DNA from: Acidobacteriota bacterium
GTDB taxonomy: Bacteria > Acidobacteriota > Terriglobia > Acidiferrales > UBA7541
Direction: 5' to 3'
Length of the DNA stretch: 64,000 nt
NCBI GenBank assembly: GCA_016201285.1
Contig: JACQDE010000079.1
Span: 53,007 to 117,006, forward strand
Shown here piece after piece: positions 28,180-36,800 of the stretch. Under the pieces are notes generated by a model. The model did not search any database and was not told the origin of the DNA. It was given only the letters and a program-made list of their open reading frames with translations. Within the stretch, counting starts at the first letter, position 1; each line of letters starts with the position of its first letter. A program made the position numbers and the translations under genes.

Positions 28180-28962
28180 ATGCATCCAGTTCTCTTCAAG
28201 CTCGGCCCGATCACGCTGCACAGCTACGGCACGCTGCTGGCCGCGGCAGTGCTCCTCGGCCTGTGGCTGGCGCGGCGGCACGCCTTTGCGGACGGGCTCG
28301 ACGGCGACCGCGTGTGGAACCTCGGCGTGTACGCCGTGCTGTCCGGGCTGGTGGTGGCCAAGGTGTGGCTCGTGTTTGCTGAATGGGACCGTTACGCTGC
28401 GAACCCGCGCGAAATTTTCGCGCTCTCCACGATTCAATCCGCGGGAACGTTTTACGGCGGCGTGCTCGGCGCGGTGACGCTCATCATCCTCTACGCGCGC
28501 TACTGGAAGCTGCCGTTCCTGCCGCTGGCCGACGCCTACGCCCCCTGTGTCGCGCTGGGCGCCTCACTCGGCCGGCTGGGATGCTTCTCCGCGGGCTGCT
28601 GCTACGGCAAGCCCACGGAGATCGCCTGGGGTGTCACATTCACGAGCGAGTACGCGCACGCTCTGGTCGGCACGCCGCTCGGAATCCGGCTGCACCCGAC
28701 GCAGCTTTACGATTCCTTCGCCGCGGTTGTGATTCTCGCGGTCCTGCTCCTGATGCGGAGGCGGAAACGATTCACAGGGCAGCTCTGGGCGACGTTCATG
28801 ACGCTGTATGGCGTGGCCCGCTTCACAACGGAATTCTTGCGCGACGACCCGGGACGCACCGAGCTTTTTGGAGGAGCACTTTCGCTGATGCAGGTGGTCA
28901 GCCTCGGCCTGATCGTGTTCGGTGTGTGGCTCTGGCGCCGCGGCCGCCGCCAGCATGTGTAG
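28180..28962 (+). CDS. lgt: prolipoprotein diacylglyceryl transferase
   Basis: A 260-residue seven-helix membrane enzyme that transfers diacylglycerol from phosphatidylglycerol to the lipobox Cys. The Lgt signature GASLGRLGCFSAGCCYGKPT is clear, and HPTQLYDSFA and RFTTEFLRDD follow. The usual HGG segment reads TFYGGVLGA, with Tyr where the E. coli enzyme has His103; such variation is seen in other Lgt proteins as far as I know. The start lies two bases after lspA, so the two are coupled. A dispersed repeat separates it from rluA. Confidence 0.95.
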   Translation: MHPVLFKLGPITLHSYGTLLAAAVLLGLWLARRHAFADGLDGDRVWNLGVYAVLSGLVVAKVWLVFAEWDRYAANPREIFALSTIQSAGTFYGGVLGAVTLIILYARYWKLPFLPLADAYAPCVALGASLGRLGCFSAGCCYGKPTEIAWGVTFTSEYAHALVGTPLGIRLHPTQLYDSFAAVVILAVLLLMRRRKRFTGQLWATFMTLYGVARFTTEFLRDDPGRTELFGGALSLMQVVSLGLIVFGVWLWRRGRRQHV

Positions 28963-28988
28963 CGCCGGCCTTCAGGCCGGCACTCCCG

Positions 28989-29024
28989 AGTTGTCATCCT
29001 GAGCGAAGCGAAGGATCTCTCTTC
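28989..29024. repeat. intergenic GTCATCCTGAG..GAAGGATCTC repeat
   Basis: TTGTCATCCTGAGCGAAGC followed by GAAGGATCTCTCTTC lies between lgt and the pseudouridine synthase gene. Relatives occur at 5786, 39858 and 49112 in other intergenic regions. Confidence 0.6.
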
Positions 29025-29035
29025 AGTCTCTCGCC

Positions 29036-30037
29036 ATGCTTGAAAAACGCCACTTCACCGTCTCCCCCGATGACGCCGGCCAGCGCCTCGACCGCTTTCT
29101 GACGACTCAACTTCCGGACCTGAGCCGTTCGCGCATCGCCGAGTTGATCGACGAAGGCCACGTTCGCGTCAACGGGGCACGAGCGAAGCGCGCGCATCGC
29201 GTCGCCGCCGGCGAGGGCATCGAGGTCGTCGTGCTGCCGCGGCCATCGCTTGACGCTGTGCCCGAAGCGATCCCGCTCGAAATCCTTTACGAAGATGACG
29301 ACCTGCTGGTGGTGAACAAGCCCGCCGGCATGACCGTGCATGGCGGCGCGGGCGCGGCGCGCGGCACGCTGGTCAACGCGCTGCTGCACCACTTTAAGAA
29401 ACTTTCTACGGTCGGCGGCCCGCTGCGTCCGGGCATCGTACACCGCCTCGACAAAGACACCTCCGGCGCGCTGGTTGTCGCGCGCAACGACGCCGCGCAC
29501 CGGCGCCTCGCGGAGCAGTTTCAAAAACGCACGGTGGAGAAGACCTACCTCGCGCTGGTCCACGGGCGGCTGAAGCGCGACGCCGGCACCATTGACCTGC
29601 CCGTCGCGCGCGACTTGGCCCGCCGCACGCGCATGACCACGCGCCGGGGCGAGGGTCGCGAAGCGCGCACCGACTGGAAAGTGCTCGCGCGCCTGGAAAG
29701 TTTTACGCTCGTCCTGGTGCGCATCCACACCGGTCGCACGCACCAGATTCGCGTCCATTTTTCCGCCCTCGGGCATCCGGTGGTTGGCGACACGCTCTAC
29801 GGCGCGCCGCGCCAGCCCCGCGGCCCGCGCGGCGGGGTCGCGCTGCCGCCCCTCGGACGCAACTTTCTCCACGCTGCGCGCATCTCGTTTGAGCACCCGC
29901 GCACCGGGAGGCGGGTGACGGTGACCGCGCCGATGCCGCCCGAACTCGAGCGTTTTGCGCGGGAACTCGCGCGGGCCCTCGGTGCCAAAGAAGATTTACT
30001 CGCGGCGGTCGTTGACGCTGGGCAGGGGACTCTCTAG
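29036..30037 (+). CDS. RluA/RluD-family pseudouridine synthase
   Basis: A 333-residue enzyme with an N-terminal S4 RNA-binding domain (QRLDRFLTTQLPDLSRSRIAELIDEGHVRVNG) and a catalytic domain with PGIVHRLDKDTSGALVVA, where the Asp in HRLDKDTSG is the nucleophile. EKTYLALVHG, TGRTHQIRVHF and HPVVGDTLYG are also typical. It isomerises uridines in rRNA; the S4 domain and length point to the RluD type (large-subunit rRNA), but RluC-like function cannot be excluded. It is the last gene of the ileS operon by position and strand. Confidence 0.93.
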   Translation: MLEKRHFTVSPDDAGQRLDRFLTTQLPDLSRSRIAELIDEGHVRVNGARAKRAHRVAAGEGIEVVVLPRPSLDAVPEAIPLEILYEDDDLLVVNKPAGMTVHGGAGAARGTLVNALLHHFKKLSTVGGPLRPGIVHRLDKDTSGALVVARNDAAHRRLAEQFQKRTVEKTYLALVHGRLKRDAGTIDLPVARDLARRTRMTTRRGEGREARTDWKVLARLESFTLVLVRIHTGRTHQIRVHFSALGHPVVGDTLYGAPRQPRGPRGGVALPPLGRNFLHAARISFEHPRTGRRVTVTAPMPPELERFARELARALGAKEDLLAAVVDAGQGTL

Positions 30038-30050
30038 AATCGTGGTGCTG

Positions 30051-31100
30051 ATGCGCAAACCAATTCTCTCGACAATTCTTCTGACCGGACTCTTGCTTCC
30101 ACTCCTCGCTGTCTCGCAGCAGCCCAAAGCGCCTGCGCCGAAACCGCCGAAAACTCCCGTGCCGCAGGCGAAGCCTCCGGCGAAGGCTGAGGACCAGGAA
30201 ATTACCACTCTCAAGTTTCCGGTGGACCTGGTCAGCGTGGTCTTCACCGTGCTCAACCGCCGGCAGAAATTCGTCACCGATCTGGTCCAGGAAGATTTTC
30301 AAGTCTCCGAGGACAACACCCGGCAGAAGATCACCAATTTCAGCCGCGAGACCGACCTGCCGCTGCGCGTCGGCCTGCTGCTCGACACCTCCAACAGCAT
30401 CCGCGACCGCCTCAAATTCGAGCAGGAAGCCGCCGTGGACTTTCTCCACAACGTCCTCCGCCGTCGGCAGGACTACGCTTTCCTGATGAGCTTCGACAAC
30501 GAGCCGTCCGTCCTCCAGGACTTCACCGACGATCTCGGTCAGCTCACCGACGTGATCCAGAAGCAGCGCGCCGGCGGCGCCACCGCGCTTTACGACGCCA
30601 TCTGGACAGCGGCGCGGCATCGCCTGGCGAACCCGCCGCTGCCCTCGGGCAGCAATCCGGCCATCCGCCGCGTGCTCGTCGTCATCAGCGACGGCGACGA
30701 CACACTGCCCAGCGAGCACAGCCGCTCCGAAGCCATCGAGATGGCCCAGCGCGCCGATGTCTCCATCTATACCATCAGCACCAGCACCGATTGGATGTCC
30801 GTCACCGGCAGTGCTCCCCGGAAATACAACCTCACCGACGGCGACAAGGTGCTCCAGATGCTCGCTGACGAAACCGGCGGCCGCGCCTTCTTCCCCTATC
30901 GCATTGACGACCTGGCGCAGTCCTTCGCCGATATCGGCGCCGAATTGCGCAGCCAGTATTCGCTCGCCTACGTGCCCACCAACCGCGCCCCCGATGGCAA
31001 ATTCCGCACCATCAAGATCCAGTCCGCGCGGTCGGGCCTCACCGTCCGCGCCCGCAAGGGCTACTTCGCCCCCCGCCCGCCCAAGCCGGCTTCGGACTAG
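30051..31100 (+). CDS. VWFA-related exported protein 1
   Basis: A 349-residue protein of the acidobacterial VWFA-related family: signal peptide (ILSTILLTGLLLPLLAVS), Pro/Lys-rich linker, a beta segment (VVFTVLNRRQKFVTDLVQEDFQVSEDN), then a von Willebrand A domain with an intact MIDAS start (LLLDTSNSIRD) and later FLMSFDNEP, GGATALYDAIW and RVLVVISDGDDT. The end, QYSLAYVPTNRAPDGKFRTIKI, is diagnostic. The role of these proteins is unknown. The ATG at 30051 is chosen for the signal peptide. Two relatives follow. Confidence 0.9.
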   Translation: MRKPILSTILLTGLLLPLLAVSQQPKAPAPKPPKTPVPQAKPPAKAEDQEITTLKFPVDLVSVVFTVLNRRQKFVTDLVQEDFQVSEDNTRQKITNFSRETDLPLRVGLLLDTSNSIRDRLKFEQEAAVDFLHNVLRRRQDYAFLMSFDNEPSVLQDFTDDLGQLTDVIQKQRAGGATALYDAIWTAARHRLANPPLPSGSNPAIRRVLVVISDGDDTLPSEHSRSEAIEMAQRADVSIYTISTSTDWMSVTGSAPRKYNLTDGDKVLQMLADETGGRAFFPYRIDDLAQSFADIGAELRSQYSLAYVPTNRAPDGKFRTIKIQSARSGLTVRARKGYFAPRPPKPASD

Positions 31101-31104
31101 CCGG

Positions 31105-31269
31105 CTGGTGAAAAAGTCTTCGACGTGTCATTCCGAAGAGTCCCGTCCCGAATCCCGAAACTTCGGGATCGGGACATCGGGACGGCGAGGAATCTGCTTT
31201 TTCCTTGGCTTTTCGCGAAACACAGATTCCTCGTCCCGATAGACACCATCGGGACGACTTTTTCATCAG
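31105..31269. repeat. MITE-like nested inverted repeat
   Basis: A 165-base element with imperfect terminal inverted repeats (CTGGTGAAAAAGTC at 31105-31118, GACTTTTTCATCAG at 31256-31269, one mismatch). It has a perfect inner pair (CGAGGAATCTG at 31186-31196, CAGATTCCTCG at 31223-31233) and several CCCG...CGGG hairpins. It encodes nothing and lies between two convergent VWFA genes. Confidence 0.6.
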
Positions 31270-31390
31270 TCTGCTCGAGCTTGAAACTCGAAATTCGAAA
31301 CGTGAAAAGCGGAGATATTTCCGCGTCGTGGGGTTAAACGTGGCTGGCTGCTGAATACTGAAAGCTGAGAGCACTTACCTACAAGCTGCC

Positions 31391-32407
31391 TCACCTTGCC
31401 GGCGCGTAATAGCCCCTGCGTGCCAGCACTTTCGCGTCACTCTTTGCCATCTTGATCTCGATCTTCCGAAATTTTCCGTCCTTGGCGCGGTTGGTGGGGT
31501 AGTAGCCCAGCACGTACTGCGTGCGCAGCTCTTCGGAGATTTGTTCGAAGGCCTTTTCGAGATTCTTCTCGTTGTTCACGAAAATCGAGCGTCCGCCGGT
31601 CTGTTCCGCAAGTTTCCTGGCGTAGCCTTCGCCGCTGTAGCCGCCGTAGCCACGCCCGCCATAGAAGGCGTAGTCAGCGACGCCGATGACGTGGATCACC
31701 GTGTCCGTGCGCTGCGCGGTTTCCAGCGCCTCTTCGAGCGACATCCGGCTGCCCTGGTCCATGGCGTCCGTCAAAATGATGAGCGCCTTCCGGCCGGCTT
31801 CGCCGGCCAGCTTTTCCCTGCACGTCGCGTAAATGGCGTCGTAGAACAGCGTGCCCCTGGGTGGGAGTGGGAACGGGCCAGCCTGGAGCGGGTTGCCCGG
31901 CGCATTGATCCGCGCCCGTTCAATCGCGCGTATCAGCTCGCGGCGTTCACCGGTGAAGTCGGAAAGCAGATTCACGTCCGCGTCGAAGCTGGTCACAAAT
32001 GCAAGGTCGCCCTTGCGCAGCACGCGTCCCAGGAAACGGTCCGCGGCGTCCTGCTCGATCGGCAGAACGTGGCGCTGGCTGCCGCTCGTGTCGATCAACA
32101 TGCCGAAGGTGAGCGGCAGGTTCACTTCGCGCGCGAAGGAATCAATCGTCTGTTCCTGCCCGTCTTCGTAGATGCGGAAATCCGCTTTGGTCAGGTCGGG
32201 GAGGATGCGCTTGTCTTTGTCGCGCACGGTGGCGTAGAGGTTGACCAGGTTGACGCCGACGCGGATCGTCTCCTGCGGTTTTTCCTGTGACGCCGCGCTG
32301 CCAGTAGCAGGCTGTTGCGCCCGGGCGAGCCAGGGCAGCGCCGGCGCCAGCAGCGCCAGCAACAGGACGGCACAAACGACGGGCAACCTTAGTCTGTGAA
32401 TTCGCAT
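31391..32407 (-). CDS. VWFA-related exported protein 2
   Basis: A 338-residue paralogue of the neighbouring VWFA proteins with a signal peptide (VVCAVLLLALLAPALPWLARA), the N-terminal beta segment (VNLYATVRDKDKRILPDLTKADFRIYEDGQEQ) and a VWA domain with an intact MIDAS start (MLIDTSGSQRH). LFYDAIYATCREKLAGEAGRK and ALIILTDAMDQGS follow, and a Tyr/Gly-rich insertion (AFYGGRGYGGYSGEGYARKL) replaces the usual short loop. It ends in LGYYPTNRAKDGKFRKIEI. It is convergent with protein 1 and divergent from protein 3 (84 bases apart). Function unknown. Confidence 0.9.
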   Translation of the reverse strand: MRIHRLRLPVVCAVLLLALLAPALPWLARAQQPATGSAASQEKPQETIRVGVNLVNLYATVRDKDKRILPDLTKADFRIYEDGQEQTIDSFAREVNLPLTFGMLIDTSGSQRHVLPIEQDAADRFLGRVLRKGDLAFVTSFDADVNLLSDFTGERRELIRAIERARINAPGNPLQAGPFPLPPRGTLFYDAIYATCREKLAGEAGRKALIILTDAMDQGSRMSLEEALETAQRTDTVIHVIGVADYAFYGGRGYGGYSGEGYARKLAEQTGGRSIFVNNEKNLEKAFEQISEELRTQYVLGYYPTNRAKDGKFRKIEIKMAKSDAKVLARRGYYAPAR

Positions 32408-32491
32408 GTATAATCTCGGGCCTCGGCCCCTTCATTCCGATGCGCGCGGTGCGCTGCGGGTTGCGGCCGGAAAGAGTCTAGCGAAACGCCG

Positions 32492-33529
32492 ATGACCATT
32501 GCACGTCAATTCGCCGCCTGCCTGCTTGCGCTCGTGCTGCCGTGGGCGGGCGCGCAGCAGCCGCCCGCGAAGCGTCCCGCGCCGCCGCCGCAGGACGACC
32601 CGCAGTTCCGCATCCGTACTCGCGCCGAGTTGGTCGTGGTCCCCGTCACCGTGAAAGACGCCTCCGGCGAAATGGTGCACGGCATCCTCCCGGACGAATT
32701 CCGCGTTCTCGAGGACGACGTCGAGCAGGAAATCTCCGTCTTCTCGGTGGAAGCCTTTCCGCTTTCCGCCGTCGTCCTGCTCGATAACGGCCTGCCGCAG
32801 AAAGTGGCGCAGCAGCTCGAGACCGGCGCGCCGGCCATTGCCGCAGGCTTCGCCGAATCCGACGAAGTCGCCGTCACGCTCTTCGACGCCTATCCGCAAA
32901 ACCTCCTCGAGTTCACCCGCGACAATGACAAGCTCTACGATCACCTGAAGCGCATCCAGATGAGCTCGACGTTTCCCGGGCAGGGCTCCGGCCCCATGAC
33001 CGCCGGCCCCAAGGTCAACCAGGTTTCGCCGGAAGCCAGAGTCCCCTCGCGCCCGGAGACATCCCGCGCCGCGCGCGGCATGAAGCACCTGGACGACGCT
33101 ATCTACGCCGCCGGGCTGCTGCTGCGCGAGCGCGGGCGCGACCGCCGGAAAATCATCTTTCTCGTTTCCGACGGCAGGAACTCGCCGAACAACGAAATGA
33201 GCTTCGACGATACCTTGAAGCTCCTGCTTACCTCAGACATCTCCGTGTACGCCATCGGCGTCGGGCAGGCAGCGCTCAACCGCGGCCTGAATCCCCTTTC
33301 GCGCTATGCGCGGCTCACCGGCGGCGATATTTTCTACGCCACCTCGCGCGCGGACCTGGAAAGCCTCTTCGCGCGCGTCACGGAGCAGGCCCGCAACCAG
33401 TACACCCTGGCCTACGCGCCCCGCGGCACCGACCGCTCAAAGGAATTCCATTCCATTGAGATCAAAGTGACGCGCGCCGGGCTTTCCCTGCGCGCCCGCG
33501 ACGGCTACTTCACCACGCCCACGCCGTGA
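32492..33529 (+). CDS. VWFA-related exported protein 3, degenerate MIDAS
   Basis: A 345-residue member of the same family: signal peptide (IARQFAACLLALVLPWAGAQ), beta segment (VPVTVKDASGEMVHGILPDEFRVLEDDVEQE) and VWA domain (KHLDDAIYAAGLLLRERGRDRRKIIFLVSDGRNS), ending in QYTLAYAPRGTDRSKEFHSIEI. Unlike its two relatives the first MIDAS motif is lost: VVLLDNGLPQK has Asn-Gly-Leu-Pro where DxSxS is expected, so metal-dependent binding is doubtful. It starts divergently from protein 2 and is followed by the small Lys-rich peptide unit. Confidence 0.88.
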   Translation: MTIARQFAACLLALVLPWAGAQQPPAKRPAPPPQDDPQFRIRTRAELVVVPVTVKDASGEMVHGILPDEFRVLEDDVEQEISVFSVEAFPLSAVVLLDNGLPQKVAQQLETGAPAIAAGFAESDEVAVTLFDAYPQNLLEFTRDNDKLYDHLKRIQMSSTFPGQGSGPMTAGPKVNQVSPEARVPSRPETSRAARGMKHLDDAIYAAGLLLRERGRDRRKIIFLVSDGRNSPNNEMSFDDTLKLLLTSDISVYAIGVGQAALNRGLNPLSRYARLTGGDIFYATSRADLESLFARVTEQARNQYTLAYAPRGTDRSKEFHSIEIKVTRAGLSLRARDGYFTTPTP

Positions 33530-33601
33530 ATCGGAATTTCAAATCTCGAATTTCAGATTTGTTTTTCTTTCCTGCGCCCCCGCGCACCACATAATTTCTT
33601 C

Positions 33602-33630
33602 TTGACTTCCCCTGCGCGTGCTCGTACAAA
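33602..33630 (+). promoter_or_regulatory. sigma-70 promoter of the small peptide unit
   Basis: TTGACT (33602-33607), 17 bases, TACAAA (33625-33630). The strong -35 and ideal spacing predict a transcript starting near 33637. Confidence 0.65.
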
Positions 33631-33704
33631 GCAGTTGTGGAATCGAACGCGATGCGTTCTGCGCGCCACGGTTCCTCGGGAGAATGTCTCAGGAGAAATG
33701 CGCG

Positions 33705-33755
33705 ATGAAGAAGGCCACGAAGAAGGCTAAGAAGGGCTCGAAGAAGGGCTGCTGA
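33705..33755 (+). CDS. candidate 16-residue Lys-rich peptide
   Basis: ATG at 33705 preceded by AGGAG (33691-33695, 9-base spacing) opens a 16-codon frame encoding MKKATKKAKKGSKKGC. Eight of the 16 residues are Lys, and a single Cys is the last residue. It has its own promoter (33602-33630) and a strong terminator (33784-33813), so the whole transcript would be about 175 bases. An overlapping ATG at 33698 would give a 10-codon acidic peptide instead. It might bind nucleic acid or membrane, or the transcript may act as an RNA; there is no family I recognise. It lies between the VWFA cluster and the helicase gene on the opposite strand. Confidence 0.5.
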   Translation: MKKATKKAKKGSKKGC

Positions 33756-33783
33756 ACTGCTTCGAGATCTGACTGCTTCGGAG

Positions 33784-33813
33784 GCGGGGTGCGGTGACGC
33801 ACCCCGCTTTTTT
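33784..33813 (+). terminator. intrinsic terminator of the small peptide unit
   Basis: GCGGGGTGCG, loop GTGA, CGCACCCCGC, then six T. A perfect 10-base GC-rich stem with T-tract, 28 bases after the small stop codon. Confidence 0.9.
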
Positions 33814-33824
33814 CTGGCCACTCG

Positions 33825-36800
33825 TCACTCGCCACTGCCTTCGTGCGCCGGGCACACCGGCCGGTACTCACAGGTGCGGCAGACAAAACCCGGACTTGCG
33901 CCGAATTCGCCGGCGCGGATGCTCCCCGCCACTTCCTGCACTTTCTCCTCCGCTTTTTTCAGTTGTTTGTCGTCGCGCGTGGAGCAGACCGGCAAGTTGG
34001 TCATCAGGTTGTAGAAGGTCAGGCGGACCGGATCGAGCTCGAGCACGCCGCGCGCGGCCAGCGCGTAAATGCTGAGTTGCAGGCTGTTCCGCGCGGCCTT
34101 CTCGTCCTTCGGCCGCCCGGTTTTGTAGTCCACGATTTCCGCTTCGCCCGGCCCCAGACGATTTACCTGATCCATGCGCCCGGTGACGACGACGTTGCCC
34201 TCCATCGGCAGCTCGAAATATTTTTCCTGCCCGAGCACGTCCTCCGGCCGTGGCAGCGCGCCTGCATGGAACTCGCGCAGTTGCTCCAGCCCCTCGCGCT
34301 GGTATTCCTTCTCCTGGTAGTCGTCCTCGAATCCCGCGGAGCGCCACTCGCGCCGGAAAATCATCTCCACTTCGTCCCACGGCAGCAGCCGCTTGTTCTC
34401 TTTCCACTCTTTGAGCACCAGCCGGACGGTGGTGTGCATCACGCTGCCGAAGGTGGTGGCGGCGCGCGGCCCGCCGCGCAAGCCCCAGATGTGGTCGAAG
34501 AGAAACCGCTGCGGGCAGGTGTTGTAGCCTTCGATGGCCGTCGCGCTCAGTTGCAGCGGCAGCGGCGCCGGCGGGTGGAACGTCTCCGCCCACTGCGCGA
34601 TGCGCGAGTAGGCGCGCGAATCCGGGTCCCCTGCGCCGAAGAGCTGTCCTTCGCCAGCCCCGCTGCGCCTCTCCGCCGGAGCCGAATATTTCGGCGCGAT
34701 CTGCTGCACGTCGTTCTTCTGGATTTCCGGCGCGGAGAGAAAATCTTCCAGGAACTCGGAGCGCCTCGAGCGCTTGTGGATCACCGTTGTCAGCGTCAGC
34801 CGCTTGCGCGCGCGCGTCAGCGCCACGTAGAACAGCCGCCGTTCTTCCTGGATCTGGAAATCGCCCTGCGGCGATTCCTCCTTCATCAGCGCGTCGGGGA
34901 ATTCCAGCACCGGCTGCCGCGGCCGCGCCGGAAAACCGCCCATCACCAACCGCAGCACGAACACGTGGTCGAACTCGAGCCCCTTGGCCGCGTGCACGGT
35001 CATCAGATGCACCGCGTCGCGCCCGCCGCTTTCCGCGAGGTTGATCTGCCCGTTGGCCGCGGCGAAGTCGTCCAGATATTGCGCCAGCTCCGCCAGCTTG
35101 CCCGTTTCCGTCAGCGCCTTCTGCTCCCACTCGCGCACGAAGTCGCCCAGCCGCACCAGGTACGGCCGGTTCCGATCGTCTTCCGGCAAAACGAGGCCCA
35201 GCTCGGCGATCAATTCGTCGAGCAGCTCTGACGCGCGCAGCTTCCAGGCGCGGCCGCGCAGCCGCTTGATGAACTCGATCAGTTCAATGGTGCGGCGTCC
35301 CACCTTTGCGAACTCGAGCTCGCCCTGCGCGCCCTGCAGCGCGTCCCACAGCGGCTGTCGCCGGTTCTTGCTCGCGCGGGCGCACAGGCGCGCCAGGTCT
35401 TGCGCTTCGAACCCCCAGGCGGGAGCGCCGAGCACGCGCGCGCAGGCCACGTCGTCCGATGGCGTGGCGATCAGCCGCAGATAGGCGAGCACGTCGCGCA
35501 CCAGCGGGTTCGTCAGGATGGAAAGATTCTTGATGACGAACGGAATTTTCCGCGCGGACAAAACTTTCACCAGCTTTTCCCGGTGCGTGTGCATGCGGTA
35601 GAGCACGGCGAACTCGCCCCAGCGGTGTCCCTTGTCGTACAGCCGTTCGACTTCGCCGGCGACCCAGTTGGCTTCGTCATCGGCCGAGCCCAGCTCCACC
35701 ACCTGGATTTTGTCGCCCTCGGCGTTTTGCGTTTCGAGCTGCTTGTCGGCGATGTAGCGGTCGGCGTTCTGCGCGATCACCTGTCCGGAAACGCGCAGGA
35801 CTTTTTTCGTCGAGCGGTAATTCTCGAGCAGTGGCAGGACGTGCCGCTTTTCATTCTCGACGGTAGGGGCGACCGGAAGGTCGCCCAGCGGAAGGTCGCC
35901 CAGCAGAAGGTCGCCCAGCGGAAGGTCGCCCGGCGGAAGGTCGCCCGCCGTCGGCGGACGCGCGCCGATGAAGCGCTCGGCGAACTGCTGAAAGCTGCCG
36001 AAGGACGCACCACGAAAGCGGTAGATCGCCTGGTCGTCGTCGCCCACCACGAAAATGTTCTTGTGCGCGCGCCCCAGCAGCCACAGCAGCTCGATCTGCG
36101 CGATGTTGGTGTCCTGGAATTCGTCCACCAGGATGTAGTGGTAGCGCTCGCGGAGTTTTTCCAGCAGTGCCGCGTTGGTGCGCAGCAGCTTCACCGCTTC
36201 CAGCAGTTGCCCGCCGAAAGTAATCAGGTTGCGCTCGCGCAGCAGCGCCTCGCTCACGCGATAGACGCGCGCCAGTTCCGTCTGCCGCTCGAGTTCCGCT
36301 TCGCGTTCGGCGCGCTCCCCGGCGTCGAGGTCCGCCTTCATCTCCTCGTGCGCTTTGTGGAGGCCGGCGACGTAGCGCTCGTAGTCCGCGGGCTCCACCA
36401 GCTCGTCCTGGCAGCGCGAGAAGAACTGCGCGAAGTCGCCGAGGAATTGCCCCGGCTCCGCCACGCGCTTGTAGAGATTGAGCCGCAGCCGCGGCAGGTT
36501 GCGCCTCATCAGGATCCAGTGGTCGGTCTGGTCCAGCACCTGCACGCCGGGGTTTACTTCTTTCAGCAGGCTGAAACAGAAGGCGTGGAACGTCGTCAGT
36601 GTCAGGCCCTTCGCGCGCTCGCCGACAGCCTTTTCCACGCGGTGCTTCATTTCCGCCGCGGCTTTTTCGGTGAAAGTAAGGCCGAGGATGTTTTCGCCGG
36701 AGATTTCCGTCTGCGTTTCCAGCAGCCGCCGGATGCGCTCGGTGATGACGCGCGTCTTGCCGGTTCCCGCGCCCGCAACGACCAGCAGCGGCCCTTCGCC

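Noticed and set aside
33843..35231. 462-codon plus-strand open frame opposite the helicase gene
   Set aside because: Antisense of clear helicase and nuclease motifs; no supporting start signals.
35875..35949. Tandem 15-base units as a possible CRISPR array
   Set aside because: Units are contiguous with no spacers and lie inside a reading frame; they derive from a REP palindrome.
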